This document shows, piece by piece, positions 22,443 through 22,671 of a stretch of 22,671 nucleotides of DNA. Positions within the stretch are counted from its first letter, which is position 1. The number at the start of each line of letters is the position of its first letter. The DNA is taken from positions 5,681 to 28,351 of the forward strand of contig VAXR01000058.1 in NCBI GenBank assembly GCA_005885165.1. The letters are read 5' to 3'. The translations under genes and the position numbers were made by a program. The notes under the pieces were generated by a model. The model ran no database searches and had not been told where the DNA came from. It saw only the letters and a program-made list of their open reading frames with translations. Source of the DNA: Actinomycetota bacterium. GTDB taxonomy: Bacteria; Actinomycetota; Thermoleophilia; Solirubrobacterales; Thermoleophilaceae.

Positions 22443-22671
22443 CTAGCTCCCCCGGATCCGCGCGTTGTACTCGGCGCGCTCCTCTGCGCTCGCCCCGGTG
22501 GCGAACTGGTCGAGGCGGAAGAGGCGCCCCATCGCCTTCCTTGCCCGCGGCGGCAGGACCTTGTTCAGCTTGAGCGTCGCCGAGAGCGATCGAGGGACGA
22601 ACACCTCCGGCGCCGGCTTCTCGATCGCGCCGACAACGGCCTCGGCGACCGTGTCGGGATCGAGCCACTTC
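22443..22671 (-). CDS. C-terminal fragment of a short-chain dehydrogenase/reductase (cut by window edge)
   Basis: Reading the minus strand from the window edge gives about 75 residues beginning KWLDPDTVAEAVVGAIEK, then EVFVPRSLSATLKL and ending AEYNARIRGS, with a TAG stop at 22443-22445. Trp-Leu-x-Pro-(D/E)-x-Val-Ala-x-(A)-(V/I)-(V)-x-(A)-(I/L) followed by (E)VF(V)P(R) is the ending seen in many SDR-family oxidoreductases, where it follows the Rossmann domain. The catalytic Ser-Tyr-Lys region is outside the window. It is upstream of the flavin reductase in the same orientation. The SDR assignment is by tail motif only. Confidence 0.65.
   Translation of the reverse strand, partial: KWLDPDTVAEAVVGAIEKPAPEVFVPRSLSATLKLNKVLPPRARKAMGRLFRLDQFATGASAEERAEYNARIRGS

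Noticed and set aside
1..22671. CRISPR arrays, transposases, phage genes or toxin-antitoxin loci
   Set aside because: No regularly spaced repeats, transposase motifs or phage proteins were seen on either strand.

Overview
The window is about 22.7 kb of very GC-rich, gene-dense DNA with many GTG starts and short intergenic gaps. The protein families (secreted proteins rich in Arg, Ala and Gly, a SigB/SigF-type sigma factor, an acyl-CoA carboxylase, RNase D with HRDC, a DUF892 ferritin-like protein) point to a soil-type actinobacterium, most likely of the Thermoleophilia/Solirubrobacterales kind. That placement is inferred from protein style, not from a search.

Left part (1-8881): the 3' part of a GH15 glucoamylase/trehalase-type gene that is frameshifted and lacks its catalytic-acid segment; an NfuA-like Fe-S carrier (minus); a GT-C membrane glycosyltransferase (plus); a secreted clan-A glycoside hydrolase (minus); RNase D (plus); an M16 zinc peptidase (minus); and a secreted beta-propeller protein with a basic C-terminal domain (plus). 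Genes alternate in orientation, with convergent ends only 4-16 bp apart.

Middle (8882-13338): a hairpin terminator region; a compact plus-strand operon (Gly/Ser-rich anchored protein, RDD membrane protein, PfkB-type kinase); a DUF892 protein with an unusual 178-residue Arg/Ser/Thr-only tail; a tandem DUF427 protein; and a 365-bp convergent spacer that holds a 48-bp near-perfect palindrome directly after a possible 19-codon leader ORF.

Right part (13339-22671): a minus-strand run of an acyl-CoA carboxylase carboxyltransferase, a universal-stress-like protein, a secreted GH43-like propeller protein and a secreted GH84 beta-N-acetylglucosaminidase. The last two are only 4 bp apart and look like a glycan-processing pair. 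The carboxylase has a 189-bp divergent upstream region with two hairpins whose imperfect pairs become G-U pairs only in the minus-strand RNA, which suggests a structured leader. A Vps62-like protein is divergent from it. Next come a SigB/SigF-family sigma factor, an AI-2E family permease, a flavin reductase and the C-terminal end of a short-chain dehydrogenase, all on the minus strand.

I found no CRISPR array, rRNA, tRNA, transposase, phage gene or complete known defence system. The best candidates for something undescribed are the structured leader upstream of the carboxylase, the palindrome in the convergent spacer, and the DUF892 protein with its Arg/Ser tail.
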